Positions 25,218 to 33,191 of a stretch of 64,000 nucleotides of DNA are shown here, piece after piece. The stretch is from BS750m-G62 sp046483505 (GTDB lineage Bacteria > Planctomycetota > Phycisphaerae > FEN-1346): positions 1 to 64,000 of the forward strand of contig JAWODB010000123.1 of assembly GCA_046483505.1 (NCBI GenBank), in the 5' to 3' direction. The position numbers were made by a program, and so were the translations under genes. Each line of letters starts with the position of its first letter. The first letter of the stretch is position 1. Under the pieces are notes generated by a model. It saw only the letters and a list, made by a program, of their open reading frames with translations. It did not search any database and was not told where the DNA came from.

Positions 25218-27779
25218 ATGACACGCTCGTTCGTTCGATTGGCCGCCGTCGCCGCCGTCCTGGCCCTGCTCGCCGGCGCCGCCGGCGCCGCCGAGGCCCC
25301 CAGCAAGGCCGACATCGACCAGGCCGTCGGCGCCCTCGCCGCCTACAAGGCCGGCCAGGAGCACACGCCGGTCACCCGCATCGGCGAGTTGCTCCAGGCG
25401 ATGCACGGTAAGGCGGACCTCCAGAAGCACATGGAGCAGAAACTCATCGGCCTCCTCGAAAGCGATGCCGACTACGAGGCCAAACTCCAGGCCTGCCAGG
25501 TGCTGGCGCGTATCGGCACGGAGGCATGCATCCCCGCACTGGAGAAGATGCTGGACGACCCGAAGACGACGCACATCGCGTGCTGGGCGCTCGAGCCGAA
25601 TCCGAGCGCCGAGGCCCTGGCGGCCCTTCGCCGCGGCCTCCAGGATGCGAAGGGCGAGGCCGCCGTCACCATCATGGGCGTCCTCGGGCAGCGGCGCGAC
25701 GAGATGGCCGTCCCCATCCTCGAGAAGCACATCGGCGCCCACAGCGAGATGGTGGCCGAGGCCGCCCTGGCCGCCGTCGGCAAGATCGCCACGCCCAAGG
25801 CGGCCGACATCCTGGCCACGGCCCGCAAGAGCGTGGGCAAGGCCCTCCGCGGAGCCGCCAACGACGCCTACCTCCAGTGCGCGAACCGCCTGGCCGACGC
25901 CGGCCGGACCGACCGGGCCGTCACGATGTTCGAAGACGTCCTCGAGGACGACGTCGCCATCCGTTACCACCGCGGGGCGCTCATTGCGCTGATGCGGCAC
26001 GCGGGCGGCAAGGCCGTGCCGCACGTGCTGGCGGCCATCCGCAGCAACGACCAGATGATGCAGGGTACCGCCATCGCCAACGTGCCCCTGCTCGAGGGCA
26101 AAGACGTGGTGAAACGGTTGTCGGCCGAACTGCCCAAGCAGTCGGCCCGCATCCAGGCCCTGCTCGTCAGCGCCCTGGCCGACCGCGGCGGCGACGACGC
26201 CCGCAAGGTCGTCACCGACGTCGTCGACGCCGACGAACCCGAGGCCCGCGTGGCGGCCGTCAAGGCCCTCGCACGGATCGGCGACGCCTCGTCCGTGCCG
26301 CTGCTCGTCAAGGCCGCCGGCCAGGGCAAGACGAAGGCGGAGCGTGAGGCGGCCCTGATTTCCCTCCGCCGCCTTTCGGGCGAGGGCGCCGACGCCGCCA
26401 TCCTCAAGGCCATGAAGACCGCCAAGCCGCCCGTGCGAGCCGAACTCATCAGCGTCATCCACGGCCGGGGCACGAAGTCGGCGGTCCCCGCCCTGCTTGA
26501 ACAAGCAGCGGCCGATGACGAAGCCGTCCAGGCGGCGGCGCTGAAGGCGCTGGCCCACCTCGCCGAACCGGATCACCTGGCGGACCTCGTGGAGCGCCTG
26601 GTGAACCTGAAGGCCGCCAAGGCCCGTCCCGCCGCGGAGCGGGCGGTCGTCCAGGTCGCGCAGAAGACCGAGACCCCGGCCGCCGGCAGCCGGCCCGTCC
26701 TGGCAGCCTTGAAGAAGACCGACGACGTCCTGACCCGGACGTCGCTGCTGCGCGTGCTGGGCGGCATCGGCGGGGAGGCGGCCCTGGCCGCCGTCACCGA
26801 CGCCCTCGACGCCAGGCAGGAGGGCGTTCGCGACGCCGCGGTGCGGGCCCTCGGCTCCTGGCCGGACGCCTCGGCCGTGCCGGCCCTGCTGGGCCTCGTC
26901 AAGAAGACGGACGACCGCACGTACCGCGTGGTGGCGCTCCGCGGTGCCGCCCGGCTGCTGGCGAAGGGCGCGGGCGTACCGTCGGACGACGTCCTCCAGC
27001 CGTACAAGGACCTGATGGCCCTGAGCGAACGACCGGAAGACAAGAAACTCGTCCTGGCCGGCCTGGCCGACGTGCCCCATCCGGAGGCCCTCCGGATGGC
27101 CGTCGATTCCCTCGACAACAAGGCCGTGCAGGGCGAGGCGGCCATGGCGGCCGTCAAGATCGGCGAGGCCGTCATGGGCAGCGCCCCCAAGGCCGTCGCA
27201 GCCGCCATGGAGCAGGTCGTCAAGGCCGCGCCCAATGACGCAACGAAGAAGCAGGCCCGGCAGGTGCTCGGCCGCGCCAGGCAACTGGGCAGCGGCATCC
27301 TCGGGTGGCAGATCGCCGGTCCGTACACGAAGCAGAACGTGCGGTTCTGGCAGTTGTGCAACCTGGCGTTCGCGCCCGAGAAGGAAGGCGAGCCGGCCGA
27401 GTGGCGCATCTGCCCCGTCAAGACGAAGGGTAAGACACACATCCTGATGGTGCACGAGATCCTCGGTCAGGGCGACAACCGCACCGCGTACGTCCGGACG
27501 TGGCTGGTGGCCGACAAGGCCGCGGACGCCCGCCTCGAAGCCGGCTCCGACGACGCCATCAAGATCTGGCTCAACGGCAAGGCCATCCACGAAAACCGCC
27601 AGGGCGGCGCGTGCGAGCCGGGCGAGCACAAGAAGAACGTCCGGCTCAAGCAAGGCGCCAACGCGCTGATGCTCAAGATCACCAATGACAGCGGACCGTG
27701 GGAGTTCTCCGCCCGCATCGTCGGCCGCGACGGCAAGCCCCTGGACGGCGTGACCGTCGACCCGTATCACGCGAAGTAG
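25218..27779 (+). CDS. Exported HEAT-repeat protein with C-terminal beta domain
   Basis: 853 residues. Signal peptide about 1-25 (MTRSFVRLAAVAAVLALLAGAAGAAEA). About 60-690 is a chain of HEAT/PBS-lyase-like helical repeats of roughly 30 residues, e.g. 'LQACQVLARIGTEACIPALEKML', 'AALAAVGKIATPKAADILA' and 'DAAVRALGSWPDASAVPALLGLV'. The C-terminal ~150 residues (GWQIAGPYTKQNVRFW ... ARLEAGSDDAIKIWLNGKAIHEN ... LKQGANALMLKITNDSGPWEFSARI) resemble the galactose-binding-like domain often attached to such proteins. The likely role is a scaffold or binding protein outside the cytoplasm. ATG 25218 follows GAAGGGAG. Confidence 0.87.
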   Translation: MTRSFVRLAAVAAVLALLAGAAGAAEAPSKADIDQAVGALAAYKAGQEHTPVTRIGELLQAMHGKADLQKHMEQKLIGLLESDADYEAKLQACQVLARIGTEACIPALEKMLDDPKTTHIACWALEPNPSAEALAALRRGLQDAKGEAAVTIMGVLGQRRDEMAVPILEKHIGAHSEMVAEAALAAVGKIATPKAADILATARKSVGKALRGAANDAYLQCANRLADAGRTDRAVTMFEDVLEDDVAIRYHRGALIALMRHAGGKAVPHVLAAIRSNDQMMQGTAIANVPLLEGKDVVKRLSAELPKQSARIQALLVSALADRGGDDARKVVTDVVDADEPEARVAAVKALARIGDASSVPLLVKAAGQGKTKAEREAALISLRRLSGEGADAAILKAMKTAKPPVRAELISVIHGRGTKSAVPALLEQAAADDEAVQAAALKALAHLAEPDHLADLVERLVNLKAAKARPAAERAVVQVAQKTETPAAGSRPVLAALKKTDDVLTRTSLLRVLGGIGGEAALAAVTDALDARQEGVRDAAVRALGSWPDASAVPALLGLVKKTDDRTYRVVALRGAARLLAKGAGVPSDDVLQPYKDLMALSERPEDKKLVLAGLADVPHPEALRMAVDSLDNKAVQGEAAMAAVKIGEAVMGSAPKAVAAAMEQVVKAAPNDATKKQARQVLGRARQLGSGILGWQIAGPYTKQNVRFWQLCNLAFAPEKEGEPAEWRICPVKTKGKTHILMVHEILGQGDNRTAYVRTWLVADKAADARLEAGSDDAIKIWLNGKAIHENRQGGACEPGEHKKNVRLKQGANALMLKITNDSGPWEFSARIVGRDGKPLDGVTVDPYHAK

Positions 27780-27824
27780 CCGCGAGCCGCCGGCCACGCG
27801 CCACGAGCAATAGACCAAGGCAAA

Positions 27825-27876
27825 GCGCGGCGGGTCGGAGCCTGTCCCGAGCGAAGCCGAGGGGTACCCGCCGCGC
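27825..27876. repeat. GCGGCGGGT...ACCCGCCGC element, right (inverted) copy
   Basis: Reverse-complement partner of the 23686 element; the two differ at only a few bases over about 50 bp. Confidence 0.75.
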
Positions 27877-27923
27877 TGGCCGAGCGCCGGCCCGCTTTCG
27901 GGCCGAACGCCCTGCGCAGGCCC

Positions 27924-27996
27924 GTTGAGCGGTCGACCGAAGGTCGACGCGGGTTTCTCGAGCGAACGGGCGCCGACGTGCCGTCGGCGGCTCAAC
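27924..27996. repeat. GTTGAGC...GCTCAAC element (copy 3)
   Basis: 73 bp starting GTTGAGCGGTCGACC and ending CGTCGGCGGCTCAAC. Relative to copy 1 the two internal palindromes are in the opposite order, so this copy is inverted. Followed by a GCGCGGTGG hairpin at 28015-28042. Confidence 0.75.
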
Positions 27997-28065
27997 GAAG
28001 ACCAAGGCCGTCCAGCGCGGTGGTTCGGGAGGGCCACCGCGCGGAGAGCCAGGAAGGAACCACCC

Positions 28066-29457
28066 ATGAACCGCCGCTCGTTTCTGAAGGGCCTGGGCGC
28101 AGCCGCCCTCGCCCTGCCCGCCCGGGCACGCGCCGCCGAGGCCGACCGCAAGCCCAACATCGTCTACATCATCGCCGACGACCTCGGCTACGGCGACCTG
28201 AGTTGCTACGGCCAGGAGCATTTCAAGACACCCCACATCGACCGCCTGGCAGCCGAGGGCCTGAAGTTCACCCAGCACTACGCCGGCTCGACCGTCTGCG
28301 CGCCGTCGCGGTGCGTCCTGATGACCGGCCTGCACACCGGCCACGCCTATGTCCGGGGCAACAAGGAGCACAAGCCCGTCGGGCAGGAGCCCATCCCCGC
28401 CGATACCGTGACCGTGGCCGAACGCCTGAAGGCGGCCGGCTACACCACCGGCGGATTCGGCAAATGGGGACTCGGCTACCCCGGCTCCGAGGGTGACCCC
28501 GTCCGCCAGGGCTTCGACGAGTTCTTCGGCTACAACTGCCAGCGCAACGCTCACCGCTACTACCCGAACTTCCTCTGGCACAACGAGAAGCGCGTGGACC
28601 TGGACGGCAAGACGTATTCGCACGCCCTCATCATGGAACGGGCCCTGGACTTCATCCGCCGGCACAAGGACGGGCCGTTCTTCTGCTTCATGCCGGTCAC
28701 GATTCCGCACGCGGCGATGCAGGCGCCGGAGAAGTACGTGGCGCCGTTCCGCGACACGTTCTCCCAGTTCGCCGACGCCGTCGGCCGGTACGCCGGCACG
28801 CAGACGAAGAACCCCGTGGCGGCCTTCGCCGGCATGATGACGGTCCTCGACGAGAGCGTGGGGCAGGTGCTCGCGCTCCTGGAGGACCTCGGCCTCGATG
28901 AGAACACGGTCGTGATGTTCACGAGCGACAACGGGCCGCACCACGAGGGCGGGCACAAACCGCAGTTCTTCGATTCCAACGGGCCCTTGAAAGGGCACAA
29001 GCGCGACCTGACGGAGGGCGGCATCCGCGTGCCGATGCTCGCCCGCTGGCCCGGCCGCATCCGCCCCGGCACCACCACGGAGCACATCTCCGGGTTCCAG
29101 GACGTGATGCCGACGCTGTGCGACCTCGCCGGCACGGCCGCCCCGGGCGGCATCGACGGCCTCTCGTTCCTCCCGACGCTCATCGGCCGGGCCGACCGCC
29201 AGAAGGCGCACCCGTACCTGTACTGGGAGTTCTACGAGCGGGGCGGCAAACGGGCCGCCCGCAAGGGCCGATGGAAGGCCGTCCAGACCGGGCTCCAGAA
29301 GAAGTCGCCCGGCCCCGTCCGCCTGTACGACCTGGAGAAGGACCTCGGCGAGACGACGGACGTGGCCGACGCCCATCCGGAAATCGTGGCGGAGATGAAA
29401 CGAATCTTCGCCGAGGCCCACACGCCGTCGGAGATCTGGACGTTCCGCGGGCTGTGA
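28066..29457 (+). CDS. Sulfatase (arylsulfatase-type), Tat-exported
   Basis: 463 residues. A Tat-like leader MNRRSFLKGLGAAALALPARARA precedes the sulfatase fold: NIVYIIADDLGYGDLSCYG with the metal ligands Asp38 and Asp39, then the formylglycine signature C-A-P-S-R at 78-82 (CAPSRCVLMTG), where Cys78 must be oxidised by a maturase not seen in this window. GKWGLG and FTSDNGPHHEG supply other active-site residues. Family: type I sulfatases cleaving sulfate esters from polysaccharides. AGGAAGGA precedes ATG 28066. Context of DUF1080, Gfo/Idh and GH28 genes supports sulfated glycan breakdown. Confidence 0.94.
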   Translation: MNRRSFLKGLGAAALALPARARAAEADRKPNIVYIIADDLGYGDLSCYGQEHFKTPHIDRLAAEGLKFTQHYAGSTVCAPSRCVLMTGLHTGHAYVRGNKEHKPVGQEPIPADTVTVAERLKAAGYTTGGFGKWGLGYPGSEGDPVRQGFDEFFGYNCQRNAHRYYPNFLWHNEKRVDLDGKTYSHALIMERALDFIRRHKDGPFFCFMPVTIPHAAMQAPEKYVAPFRDTFSQFADAVGRYAGTQTKNPVAAFAGMMTVLDESVGQVLALLEDLGLDENTVVMFTSDNGPHHEGGHKPQFFDSNGPLKGHKRDLTEGGIRVPMLARWPGRIRPGTTTEHISGFQDVMPTLCDLAGTAAPGGIDGLSFLPTLIGRADRQKAHPYLYWEFYERGGKRAARKGRWKAVQTGLQKKSPGPVRLYDLEKDLGETTDVADAHPEIVAEMKRIFAEAHTPSEIWTFRGL

Positions 29458-29465
29458 AGCGCCAC

Positions 29466-29527
29466 GTTGAGCCGCCGACTCACGCGTCGACGGCCGTTAC
29501 TCGTCGACCTTCGGTCGACGGCTCAAC
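29466..29527. repeat. GTTGAGC...GCTCAAC element (copy 4)
   Basis: 62 bp, GTTGAGCCGCCGAC to GTCGACGGCTCAAC, starting 8 bases after the sulfatase stop. It contains the palindrome GTCGACCTTCGGTCGAC. Confidence 0.75.
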
Positions 29528-29659
29528 ACCGCACTGGTGCGCGGTGCACAGTCTTGGGCACCGCGCGGCGGTCAAGACTGCCCGCCGCGCATCCGGCTTC
29601 GGCGCGGCGACCCGGTAGGGCCGCCGCGCGGGACCTATCTTCACGATGGGCCTCCCTTC

Positions 29660-30634
29660 GTGCGAACCGCCACCGTCCTCCTCGCCATTGCGTGCACCGC
29701 CCTGCCGCTCGCCGCCGCCGAACCGCCGGAGTGGGCCACAAAGGACCTGAAGGCCGGCATCATCGGGACGGACACCTCGCACGTGCCGGCGTTCACGGGC
29801 CTCTTCGCCCGGCATCCTGAGTGGCGGGTCAAGGTCGTCGCGGCGTTCAAAGGCGGCAGCCCGGACGTACCCGCGAGCGCGAACCGCGTCGAGAAGTTCG
29901 CGAAGCAACTCCAGGAGCAGTTCGACGTCGAGATCGTGCCGAGCATCGCGGCCCTGCTCGAAAAGGTCGACGTCGTCCTGATCGAGAGCGTGGACGGCCG
30001 GCCGCACCTGGCGCAGGCCCAACCCGTCTTCGAGGCCGGCAAACCCTGCTTCATCGACAAGCCGTTCACGGCGAGCCTGGCCGACGCGCGCCAGATCGTC
30101 CGCCTCTCGAAGGAAACCGGCACACCGTTCTTCAGTTGCTCGTGCTCGCGGTTCCAGCCCGAGGTCCAGGCCCTCGCCCAAGACAGTGGCGTCGGCAAGG
30201 TGACGAAGGTCCAGGGCTCGGCCCCGTTCAACGTGGAGCCGCACCACCCGGACCTCTTCTGGTACGGCATCCACGGGGTCGAGGCCCTGTACACCGTCAT
30301 GGGGCCGGGGTGCGTCAGCGTGAAGCGCGAGGCGGGCGAGGAGTTGGACATCACGACCGGCACGTGGAAGGACGGCCGGATCGGCGTCTTCCGCGGCGTC
30401 CGTAAGGGCGACTACAAACCTATCATCAAGGTGTGGGGCACCGAGGGGACCGTCGAGACGAAGGGAGGCTTCTCCTACGGCGGCCTTGTGGAAGCGATGG
30501 CCGAGTTCTTCCACACCCGCAAACCGCCCATCGACCCGGCGGAGACGCTCGAGATCATCGAGTTCATGACGGCGGCGCAGCGCAGCAACGAGCGCGGCGG
30601 GGCCGAGGTGCGGCTGGAAGAACTGCGGAAGTGA
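29660..30634 (+). CDS. Exported Gfo/Idh/MocA-family oxidoreductase
   Basis: 324 residues from a GTG start at 29660, picked because it begins a good signal peptide (VRTATVLLAIACTALPLAAAEPP); no strong ribosome site is visible, and the frame opens 41 codons earlier through a repeat. NAD-binding motif LKAGIIGTDTSHVPAF, 'KVDVVLIESVDGRPHL' and DKPFTASLADARQIV carry the family pattern including the catalytic Lys of D-K-P. It is shorter than the 23857 protein and lacks a Tat leader. It probably works on a sugar derivative with the sulfatase just upstream. Confidence 0.82.
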   Translation: MRTATVLLAIACTALPLAAAEPPEWATKDLKAGIIGTDTSHVPAFTGLFARHPEWRVKVVAAFKGGSPDVPASANRVEKFAKQLQEQFDVEIVPSIAALLEKVDVVLIESVDGRPHLAQAQPVFEAGKPCFIDKPFTASLADARQIVRLSKETGTPFFSCSCSRFQPEVQALAQDSGVGKVTKVQGSAPFNVEPHHPDLFWYGIHGVEALYTVMGPGCVSVKREAGEELDITTGTWKDGRIGVFRGVRKGDYKPIIKVWGTEGTVETKGGFSYGGLVEAMAEFFHTRKPPIDPAETLEIIEFMTAAQRSNERGGAEVRLEELRK

Positions 30635-30693
30635 CCGGCGGCGTCCTCGCGGCCGCGGGGTGTATCTCCTGATGCACCGCGCGCTTCCCGACG

Positions 30694-30723
30694 GCGCCCG
30701 GCCCGCAAGCGGGCCGGCGAACC
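30694..30723. repeat. CGGCCCGC-AA-GCGGGCCG family (copy 2)
   Basis: Between convergent genes 29660 and 30809. Confidence 0.75.
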
Positions 30724-30808
30724 GCTGACTGCTGCGCCTGTTCGACGTCAGCGAACCTTCCAAGGGGCGCGCGGCTCGACCTGCAAAGGCGCCTGACATC
30801 TTTGTGCG

Positions 30809-31822
30809 CTACAGCGTCCGCCCGACGGCCTCGGCCACCTTGCGGCACGAGGCGACGAGGCGCCCGAGGGCCTCCGGCGTAATCGACTGGGCCCCGTCCA
30901 CCAGCGCGGTCTCCGGGTCCGGGTGGACCTCGATGAGGAGCCCGTCGGCCCCCACCGCGACGGCGGCCCGGCTGACCGCCTCCACCAGGTCGGCCCGGCC
31001 GGTGGCGTGACTCGGGTCGGCGATGACCGGCAGGTGGGTCATCCCCTTCAGGGCGGGGATGGCGGCGGCCGGGAACGTGGCCCGCGTAGCCCGCTCGAAC
31101 GTGCGGATGCCCCGCTCGCACAGGATGACCTGCGTGTTGCCGCTCGCAAGAACGTACTCGGCGGCCAGGAGGAACTCCTCCAGCGTGGCGCTCATCCCGC
31201 GCTTCAGCAGCACCGCCCGCTCGCTCTCGCCGGCGGCGGCCAGGAGCATGAAGTTCTGCATGTTCCGCGTGCCGATCTGGAGCACGTCGGCGTAGCGGGC
31301 GACCAGCGGCACATGCTCCGGCGCCATGACCTCCGTGACGACGGCCAGGCCGGTCGCCTCACGGGCCTCGGCCAGGTACTCCAGGCCCTCTTCGCCCAGG
31401 CCCTGGAAGGAATACGGCCCCGTCCGGGGTTTGAACGCCCCGCCGCGCAGGGCAACGGCACCGGCCTCACGGACGGCCTCGGCGGTCTCGAGCAGCATCG
31501 TCCGGTCCTCGACGGCGCACGGCCCGGCGATGAGGCCAACGGCCGTGCCGCCCACGCTGCCCCGACCCAGCGGGACGACCGTCGGCTCGTGCTTCGTCTC
31601 CCGCGAGGCGATCTTGTACGGCACCAGGACGGGCAGGACCTTCTCGACGGCCGGCGCCACGGCGAGTTGCTCGGGCGCCTTGAACCGCTCGTCGCCGATG
31701 CAGGCGACGACCGTCCGCTCGGTGCCCTGGATGAGGTGCGGCTCCAGGCCCATGGCCCGGACGCGTTCGGCCACGTGTTCGATCTCTGCGTCGGTTGCAT
31801 TGGGTTCCATGACCACGATCAT
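30809..31822 (-). CDS. aroF: 3-deoxy-7-phosphoheptulonate (DAHP) synthase, AroF/B. subtilis AroA type
   Basis: 337 residues. It condenses phosphoenolpyruvate and erythrose 4-phosphate, the first step of the shikimate pathway. Residues 1-70 form the small ferredoxin-like regulatory domain of the type I-beta enzymes (MIVVMEPNATDAEIEHVAERV). The TIM barrel has GLIAGPCAVE, RGGAFKPRTGPYSFQG, IGTRNMQNF, LLKRGM, 'VILCERGIRTFE' and DPSHATGRAD, which supply substrate and metal ligands. ATG 31822 is preceded by AGGAGGAGG, an ideal site; 47 open codons upstream are not used. No other aro gene is adjacent. The 220-base leader contains a probable attenuator, so expression should rise when charged aromatic tRNAs run short. 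Confidence 0.94.
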   Translation of the reverse strand: MIVVMEPNATDAEIEHVAERVRAMGLEPHLIQGTERTVVACIGDERFKAPEQLAVAPAVEKVLPVLVPYKIASRETKHEPTVVPLGRGSVGGTAVGLIAGPCAVEDRTMLLETAEAVREAGAVALRGGAFKPRTGPYSFQGLGEEGLEYLAEAREATGLAVVTEVMAPEHVPLVARYADVLQIGTRNMQNFMLLAAAGESERAVLLKRGMSATLEEFLLAAEYVLASGNTQVILCERGIRTFERATRATFPAAAIPALKGMTHLPVIADPSHATGRADLVEAVSRAAVAVGADGLLIEVHPDPETALVDGAQSITPEALGRLVASCRKVAEAVGRTL

Positions 31823-31869
31823 GTGCCTCCTCCTGTTCGCTCGAGGCCGCCAGGTCCGGTGTGCCAACG

Positions 31870-31904
31870 AAAAAGGCTCCGGACCGCGGGGGCCCGGAGC
31901 CTTG
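31870..31904 (-). terminator. Attenuator terminator hairpin in the aroF leader
   Basis: On the minus strand AAGGCTCCGG (31903-31894), an 11-base loop, CCGGAGCCTT (31882-31873), followed by further T. A 10-bp perfect stem with a T tract, placed 48 bases before the aroF ATG and 22 bases after the leader peptide stop. Confidence 0.85.
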
Positions 31905-31945
31905 ACCGTTCGACGCGCGGATGCGCTAAGGCAAGGCGCGGGCCC
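31890..31945 (-). promoter_or_regulatory. Antiterminator structure of the aroF leader
   Basis: GGGCCCGCGCCTTG (minus strand, 31945-31932) can pair with CAAGGCTCCGGGCCC (31904-31890): GGGCCC with GGGCCC and GCCTTG with CAAGGC, 12 pairs round a small internal loop. The second strand contains the 5' arm of the terminator, so the two structures exclude each other. The first strand starts at codon 33 of the leader peptide, just after the aromatic codons. Confidence 0.75.
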
Positions 31946-32042
31946 TGTGCCCGAAGCCGACATAAAACCAGAACCACCCCGCCGCCGGCGCGTGCCGGGC
32001 GGTTGCGTTGCATCGCGGGATGATTCGGGTCGTGCACGTCAT
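31926..32042 (-). CDS. aroF leader peptide rich in Trp, Phe and Tyr
   Basis: 38 codons, ATG at 32042, TAG at 31926. Residues 23-30 read WFWFYVGF: two Trp, three Phe and one Tyr in eight codons, exceptional for any peptide and exactly the three amino acids made from DAHP. GAAAGG lies ten bases before the ATG. A ribosome waiting at Trp25-Tyr27 would leave the antiterminator strand (from 31945 on) free; a ribosome that reaches the stop codon would cover it and let the terminator form. The start is the least certain part. A long open frame extends upstream, but only this part has leader logic. Confidence 0.8.
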   Translation of the reverse strand: MTCTTRIIPRCNATARHAPAAGWFWFYVGFGHRARALP

Positions 32043-32235
32043 GGCGTCTCGGCCTTTCGCCTGCCTGACATCAACAAGTATACGGACGGCGGGGCCTGTG
32101 TCAAGCGCCGCGGGCCGAAAACCGGCCTGCGGCCCCGGCACGGCCTTTTCGGACCCTCTTTGACGAAACTCTTGCCCGCGGCCGCCGTGCGGCGTATCGT
32201 AACAGGGGGCCAGAAACCGCGAGCGACGCTTCCGT

Positions 32236-33030
32236 ATGCCGACCCACGACCGACCGCGCGTGCTCGTCGTCGAGGACGAGCCCGACATGAACAACCTGCT
32301 CGCCGACGTGCTGCGGGCGTTCGACTTCGAGCCCGTGCAGGCGGCCGACGGCCGGGAGGCCCTTCAGTGCGTCGAGCAGCAGCCCCCCGACGCCGTCATC
32401 CTCGATCTCATGCTCCCCGTCATCGGCGGATACGAGGTCTGCCGGCGTCTGAAGACGTCGCGCGCCACCTGCCGCATCCCGGTCCTCATCCTGACCGCCC
32501 TGGACCGGGAACCCAAGCGCCGGACCGCCTACCGGACCGGCGCGGACGAGTATCTGACGAAGCCGTTCGCGCCCGACGCCCTCATCCAGCGCCTGCAGGC
32601 TTGCCTGGAGGAGGCCCGCCGGGCGACCGACGCCCAGGCCGGACAGGTGCGGCTGACCGTGGAACCGTCCGGTGCCCTGGACGACCTGAAGGGGCCGAAC
32701 GCGCTGGCCCGCGCGCTGTACGAACGGACGGACCTGGCGTCCGAAACCATCGAGACGCTCCGCGAGCACCTGTTGGACCTCGTCGAAGACGCCGGCGACC
32801 TGGCGTGCGAATGCGGCGGCTCGCGGCTGGTCCGGATCACCATGACGGTGGAGGCGAACCGGTTGCGGGTGACGGTCGATCCGCTGGCGCCGGCGGCGGA
32901 GAGGTTCCTGAACGAGCATCTCGGGCCCGACGCCGCCGCCGCGACGGCCCTGGTCGACGCGGGCGCCGTGGACCGCGTCCGGCGCGAGGGCGGGAGCGTC
33001 GTGATGGAGAAGGCGCTGGGGGACGGGTGA
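32236..33030 (+). CDS. Response regulator with unrecognised output domain
   Basis: 264 residues. Receiver domain at 8-125: acidic pocket E13-D14, phospho-acceptor Asp57 in DAVILDLMLP, Thr87-type LTAL and Lys109 in YLTKPF. The C-terminal 130 residues are not a DNA-binding domain I know. 'LASETIETLREHLLDLVEDAGDLA' followed by 'RLVRITMTVEANRLRVTVDP' and 'RREGGSVVMEKAL' suggests an anti-sigma-like or HATPase-like kinase fold (residues 175-262) without the usual N and G boxes. Divergent from aroF; the kinase genes 150 bp away on the opposite strand may supply its phosphoryl donor. Confidence 0.82.
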   Translation: MPTHDRPRVLVVEDEPDMNNLLADVLRAFDFEPVQAADGREALQCVEQQPPDAVILDLMLPVIGGYEVCRRLKTSRATCRIPVLILTALDREPKRRTAYRTGADEYLTKPFAPDALIQRLQACLEEARRATDAQAGQVRLTVEPSGALDDLKGPNALARALYERTDLASETIETLREHLLDLVEDAGDLACECGGSRLVRITMTVEANRLRVTVDPLAPAAERFLNEHLGPDAAAATALVDAGAVDRVRREGGSVVMEKALGDG

Positions 33031-33054
33031 GGGGCCGGGGGGCGCTTCCAAGGG

Positions 33055-33172
33055 GCGCGGCCCGCAAGCGGGCCGGCGACCATGGGCGCTGACGGGCGCG
33101 GCGAGCCGCGCCCGAACCTATCAGAGACCAACACGTGCAGTCCGCGCGGCGGCCCAGGAGAGCCGCCGCGCG
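33055..33172. repeat. Two palindromes: CGGCCCGC family (copy 3) and GCGCGGCGG hairpin
   Basis: CGGCCCGC-AA-GCGGGCCG at 33058-33075 and GCGCGGCGGC/GCCGCCGCGC at 33144-33171, between the convergent response regulator and kinase genes. Confidence 0.7.
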
Positions 33173-33191
33173 ACATCCATGTCCGAGCGAC

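Noticed and set aside
31819..32037. 72-codon minus-strand frame across the aroF leader
   Set aside because: Overlaps the leader peptide in another frame, runs through the terminator hairpin, and has no aromatic codon run or ribosome site.
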